A DNA stretch of 64,000 bases from Aselliscus stoliczkanus (GCA_033961575.1 CM066732.1:76174687-76238686); one strand, 5' to 3'; shown: positions 1 to 11,338, numbered from the stretch's first letter. The notes: a model not told the origin generated them from the sequence alone. Translations and numbers: made by a program.

Positions 1-197
1 ATGGTATAAAAAAATACAAAAACGTGCAATATAAATGTTCATTTGTCATACTCAACTAAGAACCATTAATTTTCACACAAATCTAAAAATATATAGAAAC
101 CAGATTCTTATACATGCTGGTTGAATCAAGTTATTTTTATTATATGTAAGGCAGGCACTGATCTTATTTGTGAGTACAGCTATGTGATTGGGCATGG

Positions 198-199
<2 letters not shown>

Positions 200-234
<35 letters not shown>

Positions 235-240
235 TGTGTG
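200..240. repeat. (TG)n microsatellite
   Basis: An almost pure TG dinucleotide run with one TTTG interruption. It abuts the A-tail side of the SINE at 245-747, so the SINE appears to have inserted next to it. A similar TTTGTGTGT string occurs on the far side of the SINE, which may be the target duplication. Confidence 0.9.
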
Positions 241-244
241 TTGT

Positions 245-747
245 TTTAATTGGGGAATTGGGGAAGGGGAACAGTGTTGGGGAATTGGGGAGGAGGACCA
301 GACAAGTTGTTGTTCTTCAATCTTAGTTGTGGAGGTGGCGCCAGTCGCCAACTGGCTGCCCATTGTGGCCTCTAAGCTCAAGGTGCTGTGTTACAATCTT
401 AGTTGCAGGTGGGCATAGCCACCATCCCATGCAGGAGTCGAACCAGCAGCCTTGTTGTTAAGAGCACATGCTCTATCCACTGAACCATCTGGGTGGCAGC
501 TCAGCTCAAGGTGCCGAGTTCAGTCTTAGTTTCAGGCGGGCATAGCCCACCATCGAACAGGCAGTCTTGTTGTTAGGAGCACGTGCTCTCCCCAGCTCAG
601 CCATCCTGCCACCTGTTTGCAGCTCAGCGACAGCTTAGCTCGGGCGCAGTGTCACTGGGCCCATGTGGGAACTGAACTGGCTGCCCTGTTGCTCAGAGCT
701 TGCGCTCCCAAGCTAACTCTTAACCAGCTGAGCCACTCAGCCGGCCC
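245..747 (-). repeat. long multimeric tRNA-derived SINE (group D)
   Basis: The minus strand starts with a GGCCGGC-type head and ends with CCCCAATTCCCCAATT and an A-rich end. Reading inward there are three tRNA-like modules, each with an arm near GTGGGAATCGAACC or its variants and a 'gagcacgtgctc' motif (near 430-490, 555-600 and 655-745). The same architecture recurs at 10192 and 12945 with the same module order, so this is a genuine composite family and not chance adjacency. The ORFs inside are not genes. Confidence 0.8.
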
Positions 748-869
748 ATTTGTGTGTCTTTTAAAGATGCTGCAGTGTGCACTGTTTTCTTTCATACCTA
801 ACTCAGACCTAATTGTGCCACAAGCTTTTACCCAAGAGTCTGCTTTTCAGAAGCTGGAAGCCTTGGGCT

Positions 870-3515
870 GACATGCTTTCCTACTCCCCCACTCCTCTTT
901 GGGCAGAGGCCTGAGGTCAGGCAGACCGCATGGGTTGTAGGTTACTTCCATCGCCTGCATGACCTGCTACCCCAGGGATCAGCATTGCTGAGGCACAAAA
1001 TTACTTCTTACTAACATGTAATTGAAGACTGAGAATGAGCAAAGGTCCTGACTGGCAGACTGGATTGGACTTCCATCTGCGGTCGCACCTTAGTCCTAGA
1101 CACCACTTGGGGCCTGCTGGTGTCCATACCGATGCTCCTCTAAGCCAGACCTGGAGGTCAGCCTGGCCCATGTTGCCATCCGCACTACCTCCCTAAGGTA
1201 CCAACATCCCACCTTCCCATTCTGCTCTGGGATTTCCTTCTTCCAGACACATCCTTGCACTGAACCCTCCCTGCCAACCCTATCTTGTGCCAGACTCTCC
1301 TTTTCCATATAAAAAAGCCTCCTCTACTGTCAACCTTTTTGTGAGCACCCTACCTCATTCCCCTCCCCTGAGAAATGACACCCCCCCCCCCACTCCTACT
1401 AAGGGACTGGAGGTGAGTGGGGTTGGCCTTCTTCTTGCTCCCCATTATGGCCTCCTAGCCAAAACCACACGCCACTGGGCTTTACCTCTCTGTTCCACTG
1501 TCTCCTGAGCTTTTCCCCATGCTCCTGAAGACTTTGACATTTGGTCTGCACACTTTTCCTCTCAGCCCCTAGTCCTGCCATCCTCCTGGACAACTTCAGC
1601 TTTCATGTGGTCATCTTGTCTTTTACTTGCCTTCCACTGTACTTTGGCTGCCTATTCCATGGTCACAATGTGTGCATGTCATTGTCTAGGACTGGCCCAT
1701 CTCTGTAACCTTGAACTTCAGAATCATGTCCACGGTTACGTCCTCCAGGATGGAAGCTCTCCTACACATCTCCTCCTAGGTTCCAAGTTCACACTGCTCT
1801 TGACTGCTCCATTTTCTCTGTTCTGGCACTTCCTCCTTCTCTGACTCAATTCTCATCACCATTAGTCAAGTATTCTCTCCCTACCAACCTTCTTGCTTTC
1901 TTGTGTTTCTCTTGCACTCAGCCAGCAAGACTCCACCTTGGAGCAAGCCCCCTAATTCATCTTCTCCAGTTCTACCTCTGGGTCCTTGTGGATTGCTGGT
2001 GAAAATTATATAATTTTTCTGCCTGACAACCCCTAAAGCACTTCAGAGAGCTTTTTTCACTACCTTTTTTCCTTTTCAAACCCTCTACCTCAACATCTTG
2101 CTCATTCTCAGCAGAAGGCCTAATTTAGAGAGGCCTTTCTTTTTCACTAAGAAAGCTGAGGCTCTAAAGCAGGGAGTTCCTTAACTTACTCTTCCGTGTT
2201 TATGTCCATCTGATTCCCATCTTTCCGTCCTACCCTTCTTAGGAAAAGAGCTATTGGCTCCTGTTTATTAAGGCTTTAGATCTGACCCCCCCATCCTGCC
2301 ACCTTCACCCGTATCTTTACTCTCTGCCCATAAACTTGCTCACATCTTTCCCATCTGAAAATCAAACCAAACAAAAACCCTTGCTACAATCCTCTCTCTC
2401 TCTCTCCCTTCAATGGCAAGCTTCCTGCAAAGATAAGTCTCTTCTTACTTCCCACTCCCTCTTGAATCGGGTTTCTGCCCTTATCACTCCACAATGAATG
2501 TGTCATCACTTGAGCCTCAAGTGAAGGAGACAGATTGGCACTTCCCTTCCTCTTGCTTGTCCTCCCTGAACCATCTGATCTGCTGGCCATCCCTTCCTCC
2601 CTTGGCTTCTCCCATCCATCTCTCCTCTTTGCTATCAAACCTCAGTTCCTTCTGAGTGCACTTTATTGGCTCCCTTTAGGCTTATTGCTTAAATGCCAGA
2701 GTCTCTGGCTTTATTCTGTACTCTGCTCTTCCCACCCTGTGTGCTTTCCCTAGGTGACCTCATCTGCAATCAGGGCTTATTGAAAATTCATGCCTTTAGC
2801 TCAGTCCGGCTTTCTCTTCTAAATTCTAGACCCCTAGGTCCAACTGCCCCCTAGACACCTCCACTTAAACATCCCTCAGGTACCTCAAACTCAGCCTTTT
2901 CCTAACAGAATTCACACCTGGATTCTTTGTGGATATTGTCACGATCCAAGATCCCAGCCTCTTCTCCCTACCATTTTTAGTCAGTTGCCAAGTCTAACAA
3001 GATGGATTATTGTTCATTAGAATCCCAGAGCAGCTGAGGGGTGCAGATTGGCTTGGTAGGGCTGCTCTCCCAAAGAGATGCAGTGGACTGTGAGGGCTGT
3101 GTACAGTGGGGGAGGATTGTGTGGTGGGAATGGCCCAGTGAGCTGGTCTAGGGACGGCAGGGTAGTGATGGGTGGTGCTTCCAATCTTGGGTAAACCTAA
3201 CTAAGTATCACCAAGTGCTGAGGTAGTTGAAGTTCTTGAATATAAAGGAACAGAGCTTGCCTGTGCCTGAACAGATCTGAACAGAGATAGCTCAGTGAGC
3301 AACAGTGACAGAGAGAAGCCTAACACAGTAAGATAGAGAAGTGGGAGGGCCAAGTGTATTTGGATCTCTCAAGGGGAAGGCCTCCAGTAATGTGGGTTAT
3401 ATATGTCCCATTTACAGGTTCTACCTGTGTAATGTCTTCTACTTGATACTCTTTTTCTCAGTAGCTTTCAGGCTACTGTCTATCCCCAAGTCTTGTCCAC
3501 AAAGCAAATCTTATT
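870..3515. other. upstream intergenic DNA with an old retroelement-like stretch
   Basis: No gene is supported. Roughly 1080-2990 is C/T-rich and resembles a badly decayed, ancient mammalian LINE-like repeat in the + direction; a similar CT-rich text recurs at about 53930-54290. The ORFs here are under 90 codons, are broken on both strands and resemble no protein I know. Positions 3000-3515 show nothing I recognise. Confidence 0.4.
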
Positions 3516-3531
3516 AAGCCATGGAGTCTTT

Positions 3532-3626
3532 TTTTTTTTTTTTGAGGACATTGTCATTGGCCCTTATATGTGGGACTGAACAGGAGCCAAGCCAGCATTT
3601 AACCACTGTGCCACTTGGCCGGCCCC
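3532..3626 (-). repeat. short tRNA-derived SINE (group A)
   Basis: A poly-T run followed by the reverse complement of the GGCCGGCC head unit, here more diverged than most copies. It is flanked by the direct repeat AAGCCATGGAGTCTTT at 3516-3531 and 3627-3642, a 16-bp target-site duplication typical of L1-mediated insertion. Confidence 0.9.
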
Positions 3627-3659
3627 AAGCCATGGAGTCTTTAAACTTCTGGATATCAA

Positions 3660-4112
3660 GTTAAAGATTCCTTAGCTCCTCACACAAAGTTCTGCAGGAC
3701 ATGGTCCTGTTTACCATCTAGCCCTATCTTTTGCTACTGCCTACACATTCTTTTTGCTTCAGCCATGAGGAAGTTCTTCCAGCCCTTTAAACACATTAGG
3801 CATTCATGCTCGTGCTTGGAATATCTGTGTCCTCCCTGAACCCCCTTCATTCTGCTATTTCTACTTTTCCTTCAGTCTTCAGTTCGAGCATCCTTTTCCA
3901 GAAGCTTTTTCAACCCCAATCTGATTTTCTCTGGGCTACTGTGGCATCCTGCACATAACATAAAAATACCTTTGACCACATGTCATTGTAGTTAGTTAAC
4001 TTGCCTCTCTTCCCTGGTAGACTGGGTACTTTATACAGTCAGATCTTAGTTTGGCTTTCTATACCCAATGTTTAGTTCATGAACAGCACTTGATATTTCT
4101 AAATAAATAAAA
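3660..4112 (+). repeat. L2 LINE 3' fragment
   Basis: The text follows the familiar L2 3' end in order: 'catggtcctgtttaccatctagc', the stretch around 'tcagtcttcagttcgagcatccttttccagaagc', then a tail ending in AAATAAATAAA. It is heavily diverged, as expected of an ancient element. Confidence 0.6.
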
Positions 4113-4839
4113 CATCTACCATGAACGTTCTCATGTTGAAGCAGTAGGCTATTTAACCTAGAAACCTTTTAACATTTAACTAGCAGGCCATTTGGTCGTG
4201 TCATTTCACATGCTAACCATGCATCTCATTCCTGAAGGTTGAGTGCAATGTTCCTGGCCCACTTGCCAGTGGAAAAATCTGGACATTCAAGAATGCACGT
4301 CTAGGAGTTAGCAGCCCACGGACAGATCTCAAGCATCCTGTCATCTGCAGAACCCACCAGATCAGTATCCTTCTTCTGACCTTGACCTACGCAGTGCCTA
4401 TAGCTACTAAGAGAGGTGGGCAGATAGATATATTTATGGTAATATCTCATGTCTTTAGGTTAAGGCTTGCAAGGGGTACGGTTTATGTGAATGTGTTTTT
4501 GTGCGGGGCGCGGGGCGGGGGGGTGAAGGGGGAAGAAGGAGGCAATGTGTGCATCACTTCAGAGATACCTTTCCTTGACCTCCTTGAGTAGGTGACATTC
4601 TCCTCCCCACCCTCTCTGAGCACATTATTCTCCCCGCGCTGCACCCATCACAGGTTTACTTGAATTTACCGTCTCCTCTGATAGACTGTAAACTGCAGGA
4701 GGATAGGAACCTAGCACGTTCCTGCTCACTCCTGTAACCCCTTTGCTCAGTAGGATGCCTGAAGCATCTCAGATCTTCCACAAATACCTTCTCGACGAGC
4801 ATTTCTGGGCCGGACTGGGTGGACCCCAGTGGGCACTCA
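4113..4839. other. unique sequence ahead of the CpG island
   Basis: No gene or clear repeat. Around 4504-4545 a guanine-rich run (GGGGCGCGGGGCGGGGGGG and then GGGG blocks) could form a quadruplex on the + strand. It lies about 0.7 kb upstream of the SPTSSA start codon. Confidence 0.4.
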
Positions 4840-4989
4840 CGCCCCACTCGCCAACGGCCGGCTCAGGGAGGGCGGGGCGTGCAGCGCGCGGCGGGAGCTC
4901 TCGCGGGGACAGTTCTGCGGCTCGCGTGGGCGCGGCCCGGGGAGGGGGAAGTGTGGAGGGAGCGGGGACGACGCAAGGCCGCGGCCTGG

Positions 4990-4994
4990 CCAAT
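4990..4994 (+). promoter_or_regulatory. CCAAT box (distal)
   Basis: CCAAT in the context TGGCCAATGAGC, a good NF-Y match, about 210 bp before the SPTSSA start codon. Confidence 0.6.
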
Positions 4995-5067
4995 GAGCAC
5001 CGGCCGGGCGGGGCTGGCGGCCGGCTGCCTGGGCCGTCTCCGGGCTGGGCGTGCACACGGGTGACGC

Positions 5068-5087
5068 GCGGGGCGGGGCGGGCCAAT
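5068..5087 (+). promoter_or_regulatory. GC boxes plus proximal CCAAT box
   Basis: Tandem GGGGCGGGGCGGG Sp1-type sites run directly into GGCCAATGGG (CCAAT at 5083-5087). The pair sits about 120 bp before the start codon, the usual spacing for a TATA-less core promoter. Confidence 0.65.
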
Positions 5088-5203
5088 GGGCGCGGCGTGG
5101 CGGGCTGGCAGGCGGGCCTCGCGGCCGGGGGCTCTAGGACACCTACGGGAGGCCTGCTGGACAGACTGACGTTCGGCCGCAACGCAGGAGGCACGCGGCG
5201 GGG

Positions 5204-5306
5204 ATGGCGCTGGCGCGGGCCTGGAAGCAAATGTCCTGGCTGTACTACCAGTACCTGCTTGTCACGGCGCTCTACATGCTGGAGCCCTGGGAGCGGACTG
5301 TGTTCA
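5204..5306 (+). CDS. SPTSSA: serine palmitoyltransferase small subunit A, coding exon 1
   Basis: Encodes residues 1-34 plus the first base of codon 35. The protein is the small activating subunit (ssSPTa) of the ER-membrane enzyme that condenses L-serine with palmitoyl-CoA to 3-ketodihydrosphingosine, the first and rate-limiting step of sphingolipid synthesis; it binds the SPTLC1-SPTLC2/3 core. The translation begins MALARAWKQMSWLYYQY and continues through TALYMLEPWERTVF, nearly identical to the human protein as I recall it (Leu for Phe after Ser-Trp). The Met in ALYMLE, residue 28 in human and 25 here, is kept; in human it biases the enzyme to C16 acyl-CoA, against Val in ssSPTb. The start ATG at 5204 has G at -3 and G at +4. 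Human and mouse start three codons earlier, but that codon is GCG here. The donor after 5306 is GTATCC, a weak match to consensus. Confidence 0.95.
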
Positions 5307-5530
5307 GTATCCTGCCCGGATCGTGGGAGCTGGGGCCGGGGTGGGGAGTTGGGGGGCCTGGGCGGCGGAGGGCCGAGGGCGGAGAGGCGGGCCGGTGGGA
5401 ACCGCGCGCGGACTCGCCTTTCCGCGGCGGGCACGTGAGCCGGAGGTCTGGTGGCGGAGGGCGCGCTCCCGCGGTTGGGGAGGTCCTGGGGCGGGGAAGG
5501 GGGGGTGAGGACTCTTGAGATCCCAGGTCG

Positions 5531-6811
5531 CTTTTGAGTCCTTTGGCCCAAGGTAGAAGCGCCTTTATTACTGGAGGAAATTCCCTAGGGCGATGTCTAA
5601 CCTGGCCTGTCCTCGCTTGCACTTTGGCCACGCTTGCCTTTGGTTCAGCCCCCTGTTTCTGTGGGAGGCAGGGACCGTGTAAGTAGAGCAGATCGCTACG
5701 GGCTGGGAAGCTTTTGACCTTTAACTGTCCCTGATTTAGCTAGCTGGCTCTGGTCCTAATGAGTATGCTAACTAGTTTTCCAGCTTTTTAATTAGGTTGT
5801 GAATTTGTGTCCATGACAGCTCAATTCGATTTTTGAAAAGACTTTGTGTTTGCACCTTTTCAGTCTTCAAGGTGGGTCGTTTCAAAATGTGTTTTTTACC
5901 CCCCCATTAATTTGCTGTCGGTGAAGTCGGTTCTGAAGGGGCATTTGTGGTTAGTTGTACACGGTGTTTGAAACCTTTCATAGATAGCAAACAAATACTT
6001 GGTAATGACTATTGCGTGTGTGCTATGAGCCAAGCCAACTGTGCTAAGCATTTTGCCTGTATCTTAGCTCACATCTAACCTTCATAACGACTGAAGTGAA
6101 TAACTCAAGGTTGTGAAAATAGGCGCCCTGAAGTCTGTGAAGTTTGTGTCTCCATTTGTCTATGTTGACACCCTTTTATTCTTGCAAAATATATATAATA
6201 CTAATCATGAGATGTAACTTTTTTTTTTTTTTAAACTTGGGGGCCAGTATGAAACAAGCATTTCACACAACATGCTTACTTCATACAGGATACAGGGTCT
6301 CCTTTTCAATTCGGTTTAGTCTGGAGTAGCTTCAGAACAAATTTGCAAATGCATGGTTGCATTCTGGTGGAACTACTGAGGTAATTTCATTTCAAGCCTT
6401 CAAAGCGTGTTTATTTGTACTGAACCAGCATCAGATTGTACCTAAAGTTGAGTCTTGTGTTTCAACCCTTTTGAAGAATCTTAGCTGCTTACCAGGAAAG
6501 TTATTTTTGTGGTAGGCATTTCTTTCCAAACCTGGAATCTAAGAGCCAGAATGCATATTTTGGATTTGAAGTCTTTATGTAAAGTATTCTTTGACTTCCT
6601 GCACCAGTTATTTGTAGCTGCAGTTCAGTCTCACTCTAAGTTCTATAGGTGAGAGCTCATGAGGTCATCCTTGCGAAATGTATACTGAAATACAGAAGCA
6701 CATACTTCTTGACTTAGTTAAACTCATCTTAAAAGTGACTTTAAACAATGTTGTGCCAAATTGAAACTCTTTAAATCAGAAGTTGAACGCAGAGCCCACT
6801 ATCAGGGTCTA
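5531..6811. other. SPTSSA intron 1, first segment
   Basis: AT-rich intronic sequence with short T runs and no recognisable gene or clear repeat. The ORFs are short and unsupported. Confidence 0.4.
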
Positions 6812-6812
6812 C

Positions 6813-7280
6813 TACGGTAGTCCCCCCTTTTATCTGTGGTTTCACTTTGCATGGTTTCAGTTACCCGCAGTCAACCATGGTTCAAAAATATTAAATGGTA
6901 AATGTCAGAAGTAAAGAATTCATAGGTTTTAAATTGCACACCATAATGAAATCTCACCTTGTCCCTCTTGGGATGTGAATCATCCCTTTGTCTATATCCA
7001 TGGTGTATATACTACCTGCCACTCATCTCTTATCAGAGAGAGAGAGAAAGGCCACATTCACATAACTTGTTACAGTATATTGTTATGATCGTTCTATTTT
7101 ATTATTGTTGTTAACCTATTACTGTGCCTAATTTACAAGTTAAACTTTATCATAGGTATGAATGTACAGGGAAAAACATAGTATATATAGGGTTTGGTAC
7201 TCTCTGTGGTTTCAGGCATCCACTGGGGGTCTTGGAACGTATCCTTCACAGATAAGCGGGGGGCGGGGGAGCTGCTGTAT
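6813..7280 (+). mobile_element. Tigger-like (TcMar) non-autonomous DNA transposon
   Basis: The ends are imperfect inverted repeats: the left reads TAGTCCCCCCTTTTATCTGTGG, and the right, reverse-complemented, reads CAGCTCCCCCGCCCCCCGCTTATCTGTG. Just inside the left end are 'tttcagttacccgcagtcaacc' and 'aaaatattaaatgg', familiar from mammalian Tigger-derived repeats. No transposase reading frame survives. The exact subfamily is not assigned. Confidence 0.65.
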
Positions 7281-8976
7281 AGATTTTACACTTAAAAGCT
7301 TTTGTTGACATGTAGATATCTGGTATAACATCACTGGTGTTAAGGTTTTTCTGTATTATGTTACAGTAGTAATAGTGCCCCGTAAATACCTAGGTGATGG
7401 CTTTTTTGGGATGGAGAAATAAATTATGAAATGAAATGTAGAGCCTTTGTAGATTTTTGCTTTTGAAGCTTTTGACTTCTCATTGGATTACATGACCAAG
7501 AGATTTCAATTAAAAAAAAAAAATTAAAACTGCAGCCAGCTAGCATTGGGTACTATAGGTACTATAGAATCTTATGGTTTTAAACCTAAGATTGAAAAGA
7601 AAAAATATTTCCAAGTTCACATTATTGAATTAACCCAGGGTGGAAAGGCAATCCTTTGACATAAGCCAATCTTAAATTACTATCAACTGTTGTATTTGTA
7701 TTATTTTAACTCAACTTGTAGAGTTATTTTGAAGTTAGACATTTAGTTCTATGGTTTGGAACATCAGTTTGAGATTGTATCCTCATTCTAGCTTGGCGGA
7801 AAGAACTGAATGAGAAAGTTGGATTTTTTTTTTTTCCTACTTAATGGGGAGCTTTAATTACTAAGTAGTTTGAATTTCATAAATTCATTCATAATTAGTA
7901 AGCTTCAGTCAGAACTACTTTGCGGCCAACATGGTTTAAGAAAGAGACATTCTTAAAAATTACATTGAACATAATCATCACAGTGAGAAATCTAAAATTT
8001 ATTATAAGAGAAATTTGTCTGGCTGCCTTAAAAACTGGTCTCTGAGTTAGAAGTCCTGGACAGAGGAAGACTCTAGAAGATAAATGCATTAATTTGCATT
8101 TCACTTCTCTTACTCCTTTAATAATTTGAAGTTGTCCCTATTTTAGGGAAAACTGATAGCTATAACTATTTCTGCACACTTACTAGGGGCATCCTTGAAC
8201 ATCTGAATTTGCTTCTCTATTTCTTCCCAAACCAAATAGCTGGAAGTGAATTAATAGCTGTTGTAAATTGAAAGGTCAATCTCAATTGGTTATGAGGATT
8301 TTTTAAGTTATATAAGTAAGGAAATTGTGATTCACAAAGAATAATTTAAAATGGCTTTAAGGAAATAGATGTGTCAAATCAGACACATTGTAAATAGTTG
8401 TTGAAACAATAACATTTATAAACGCGTTTTGTAAATTCTCCCATGCCAGAACCTGCATCCTAAATTTTCTCCTATTTTTCTGCCGATATCGTATTTGAAG
8501 CCATAATTAACTTTTGGTTTGTTTAGCCAGTATTTAATCTTTCTTCATGTGCAGACATGGTTTCTGTCTTACAAAAAAATTCAACGTGATACCTACATTA
8601 AGACAGAAGGTAACAATTAAAATGAATCATGTAAGTGCTAAGTTGTATTACAATGAATACTATAGAAGGAGACTGAGAACTACTGACCTCCATTTCAGAG
8701 CGAAGTTTTTTAACATCGTTCAAAAGCCCCCTTTCCCTATTGGCAGCCATCACTGCTGAAGGAAAAGACTAGGCTTTGTAACAAAGACAGGTTTTGTAAC
8801 CAGGGAGACACTCCCTGTAGTGCCTCATTGAATCACATTATAACCAGGCTGTGGAGGGCAGGTGGAAAAATTAAAAATACTTTGTTGAAATGATTTGAAG
8901 CATAAGTGAAAGTCAATTTAGCCTTGTTACTTAAATTAAAAAAAAAAAAGTTTTATTCTGTAACCAGTGGGTTATA
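7281..8976. other. SPTSSA intron 1, unannotated segment
   Basis: AT-rich DNA without a recognisable gene, RNA gene or confident repeat. Only short poly-A and poly-T runs stand out (for example near 7511 and 7827). Confidence 0.35.
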
Positions 8977-9103
8977 CAGAGGGTGCCAAAAAATGTATAC
9001 ACATTTTAAGAAAGGAAAAAACTGTATTAAAATTGTAATAATATATACTACTAATAAAGGATGAATACAAGTCATGTGTATACATTTTTTTTGGCACCCT
9101 TGG
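8977..9103. mobile_element. mariner-type miniature inverted-repeat element
   Basis: A 127-bp element with inverted ends. The left has AGGGTGCCAAAAAATGTATA and the right, reverse-complemented, has AGGGTGCCAAAAAAAATGTA; the match continues through CACAT. TA dinucleotides flank both sides (8975-8976 and 9104-9105), as expected for Tc1/mariner. The centre is short and non-coding, so this is an internally deleted derivative. The end sequence resembles mariner elements known from several laurasiatherian genomes. Confidence 0.85.
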
Positions 9104-9529
9104 TATTTGCCATCTCTCTACAGCTTCTATTTATTTTAAACAAAATGTGAGTGGTTTGGGGGTTATGTTAGGAATTAGATTCCCTCTGAAAGACAGTCCA
9201 TGTTTCTTCAAGGAAGGAGGTGTTTTTTTTTAAAACCACAGTGCTGGGCACAAAAATAATGCTTGAGAAATATTTGTTTACATATTGATGTATCATTTTA
9301 AAGCAGTTACATAAGTATTTGGGAATGGTAAAAGGGAACCTGATTTAAAACCACTGTTAGAGTAGCTTTGGAGCTTGGCTGTTTCTGATAAACAGAATTT
9401 AGTTCTTGGAGAGAATTCAAATTTAAAGAAGTAGAAAATTCTGTTGATTGAAAGAACTTATTCGATTTGGTTTAGAGATGTTAAATGTGCATCGCTCTGT
9501 CTTCTCGTGTATTATGTATATATTTACCG

Positions 9530-10060
9530 TATTCCAAACTTATTATGTACTTTCTAATTGCCAGATACTATTCTAGATAGTGGGACTATAACTGTGAGTA
9601 AAACAAATAAAAGTATTTATTCTAATGCCACTAGGTAAATAATAAAAAACCCAGATGATTAGATTGTTGTAGTTGTTATAGAGAAAAGTGAAATGGGAGA
9701 GACTAGGCAGTAAGGAAGAAGGAGAGTTCTTCAGCTTTAGCTGGAGAAGGGGCCATTTAGAAAGATTTAAGCAGGGCGAGCATTCCAGGGGAATGAGCAT
9801 TGCAGGCAGAAGGAACGGTAAGGATTAACACCTCAGTTAGTACTTACTAACTCAGTACTAAGGCACCAGTGCGTCTGGCAGGTTTCAGGGATGGTGCTGA
9901 GGGGCCTGTGTGCCTGGGGCAGAGTGAAGCGGGGCGTGAGTAGCAGGGGAGGAGGTCAGCTCCTATAGGGCCTCCTAGGCCTTGGAGTGAGAGAGTTAAG
10001 ATGAAGAGAAGTGCCTCATGTGTTGAGTAGAATCACTCAAACCCAGTAAAAATTTTCTCA
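9530..10060 (-). repeat. L2-like LINE fragment
   Basis: Text such as 'actattctagatagtgggactata', followed by 'gggagagactaggcag' and 'gcaggcagaaggaacggtaagg', matches the pattern of ancient L2 copies read on the opposite strand. Strongly diverged; the boundaries are approximate. Confidence 0.4.
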
Positions 10061-10191
10061 CTGATGTTTTAATATTTAATAAAATAGGAAAGTAAGCCAT
10101 AAGAATATACATTTCTTTTCTCCATGAAACTCAAAGCTCTTTTCATTTTGAATGGAAAAAAAATACAAGCTATGAACCATTTTTTCCCCTC

Positions 10192-10660
10192 TTTTTTTTT
10201 TAAAGATTTTATTGGGGAATTGCGGGAGGGGAACAGCGAAGTTGTTGTCCTTCAATCTTAGTTGTGGAGGGCGCAGCAAGCTCAGCTCCAAGTCCAGTCG
10301 CCCCACTCAGTTCAAGGTGCTGTGTTCAGTTAATTGTGGGTGGACGTAGCCACCATCCTATGTGGGAGTTGAACCAGCAGCCTTGTTAAGGAGTTGAACC
10401 AGCGGCCTTGTTAAGAGTGCATGCTGTATCCCCTGAGCCACCCGGGCATCAGCTCTGCTCAAGGTGCTGAGTTCAGTTTTTAGTTGCCGGGGAGAGGGAG
10501 GGTGGCTAGCCCACCATCTGGAAGAGGCAACCTTGTTGTTAGGAGCACGTGCTCTCATCAGCTGAGCCATCCTGCTACCTGTTGGCGGTTTAGCTCCAGC
10601 ACAACTCACTGGCCCATATGGGAATCGAACCCGTGGCCCTGTTGCTCAGAGCTCGCACTC
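10192..10660 (-). repeat. long multimeric SINE (group D), head truncated
   Basis: The + strand begins TTTTTTTTTTAAAGATTTTATTGGGG, so the minus strand ends CCCCAATAAAATCTTT plus an A tail, the AATAAA/TCTTT signature of T+ SINEs. Three tRNA-like modules follow as in the copies at 245 and 12945, with an extra partial duplication of 'ttgaaccagc..gccttgttaag' near 10369-10415. The final head (GGCCGGCC side) is missing because a group A SINE begins at 10661. Confidence 0.75.
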
Positions 10661-10768
10661 TTTTTTTTTTTTTTTGAGGGCAGTGTCACTGGCCCTCACA
10701 TGTGGGACCGAACCGGGGCTGCTGGCTTCCCAAGCCAGCGCTTAACCACTGTGCCATTCAGCCAGCCT
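10661..10768 (-). repeat. short tRNA-derived SINE (group A)
   Basis: A poly-T run, then the reverse complement of the group A unit with GGGACCGAACCGGGG (box B side) and GCGCTTAACCACTGTGCC (box A side). It directly replaces the head of the group D SINE to its left, so it inserted there or recombined with it. Confidence 0.85.
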
Positions 10769-11100
10769 CCCTCATTTTTAATGTACTGAGTTTTTTAGTA
10801 AGTTTCCCAAGACGATGGACTTTATTTTTTTCCTTCAAGGAAATCAGAGACAAATTTTAGGAAAAATTTGATACCTGTCCTTGGAGCCCATGTCAGTTCA
10901 GCTTCCAGAGCTGGGCAGCAAGTGCTCTGGGATGCAGGGCAGGAAGAACACGGTGGAGTGGAGTGCTCAGCGCACTTTCAGGAAGGTATTCGAGTGTATT
11001 GTTTTGTTTTTCCCTGATTGGAAGAAGGTATGGACTGGGGTGCAGAGGCATGTCGGGGCGGTGAGTATGCCAGGCTGACTGGCTGGAGCAGGGATTCTTT

Positions 11101-11338
11101 TTTTTTTTTTTTAAACTTTATTGTTTTTCCAGAACAGTGTGTTTTCCCAGGACCCATCAGCTCAAAGTCAAGTCATTGTTTTCAGTCTAGCTGTGGAGGG
11201 CACAGCTGAGCTCCAAGTCAAGTCATTGTTTTTCAATCTAGTGTGGAGGGTGCAGCTCACTGGCCCATGAGGAAATCGAACTGGCAACCTTGGCCTTACG
11301 AGCACTGTGCTCTAACCAACTGAGCCAACCAGCTGCCC
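11101..11338 (-). repeat. tRNA-derived SINE (group F)
   Basis: The minus strand has a tRNA-like head (CTCAGTTGGTTAGAGCACAG, then GGTTCGATTTCC-like) and two copies of a 'gagctccaagtcaagtcattg' module. It is bracketed by a perfect 18-bp target duplication, CTGGAGCAGGGATTCTTT, at 11083-11100 and 11339-11356, so its borders are exact. Confidence 0.92.

Larger units (their letters stand above)
4840..5530 (+). promoter_or_regulatory. SPTSSA: CpG-island promoter of SPTSSA
   Basis: About 700 bp of very GC-rich, CpG-dense DNA in an otherwise AT-rich window, covering exon 1 and the start of intron 1. It contains two CCAAT boxes, several GGGCGG Sp1-type boxes and a TGACGT motif near 5167, and no TATA box. 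This is the usual layout of a housekeeping promoter with dispersed start sites. I infer transcription starts at about 5090-5180. Island promoters often fire in both directions, but no gene is visible on the minus side. Confidence 0.85.

Noticed and set aside
73..418. Short ORFs with His-Thr or Val-Cys repeats
   Set aside because: Translations of the (TG)n microsatellite and the adjoining SINE.
4743..5551. Long overlapping ORFs on both strands (up to 260 codons) across the CpG island
   Set aside because: GC-rich DNA has few stop codons by chance. The products are Arg/Gly/Pro/Ala low-complexity and overlap the true SPTSSA exon in other frames.
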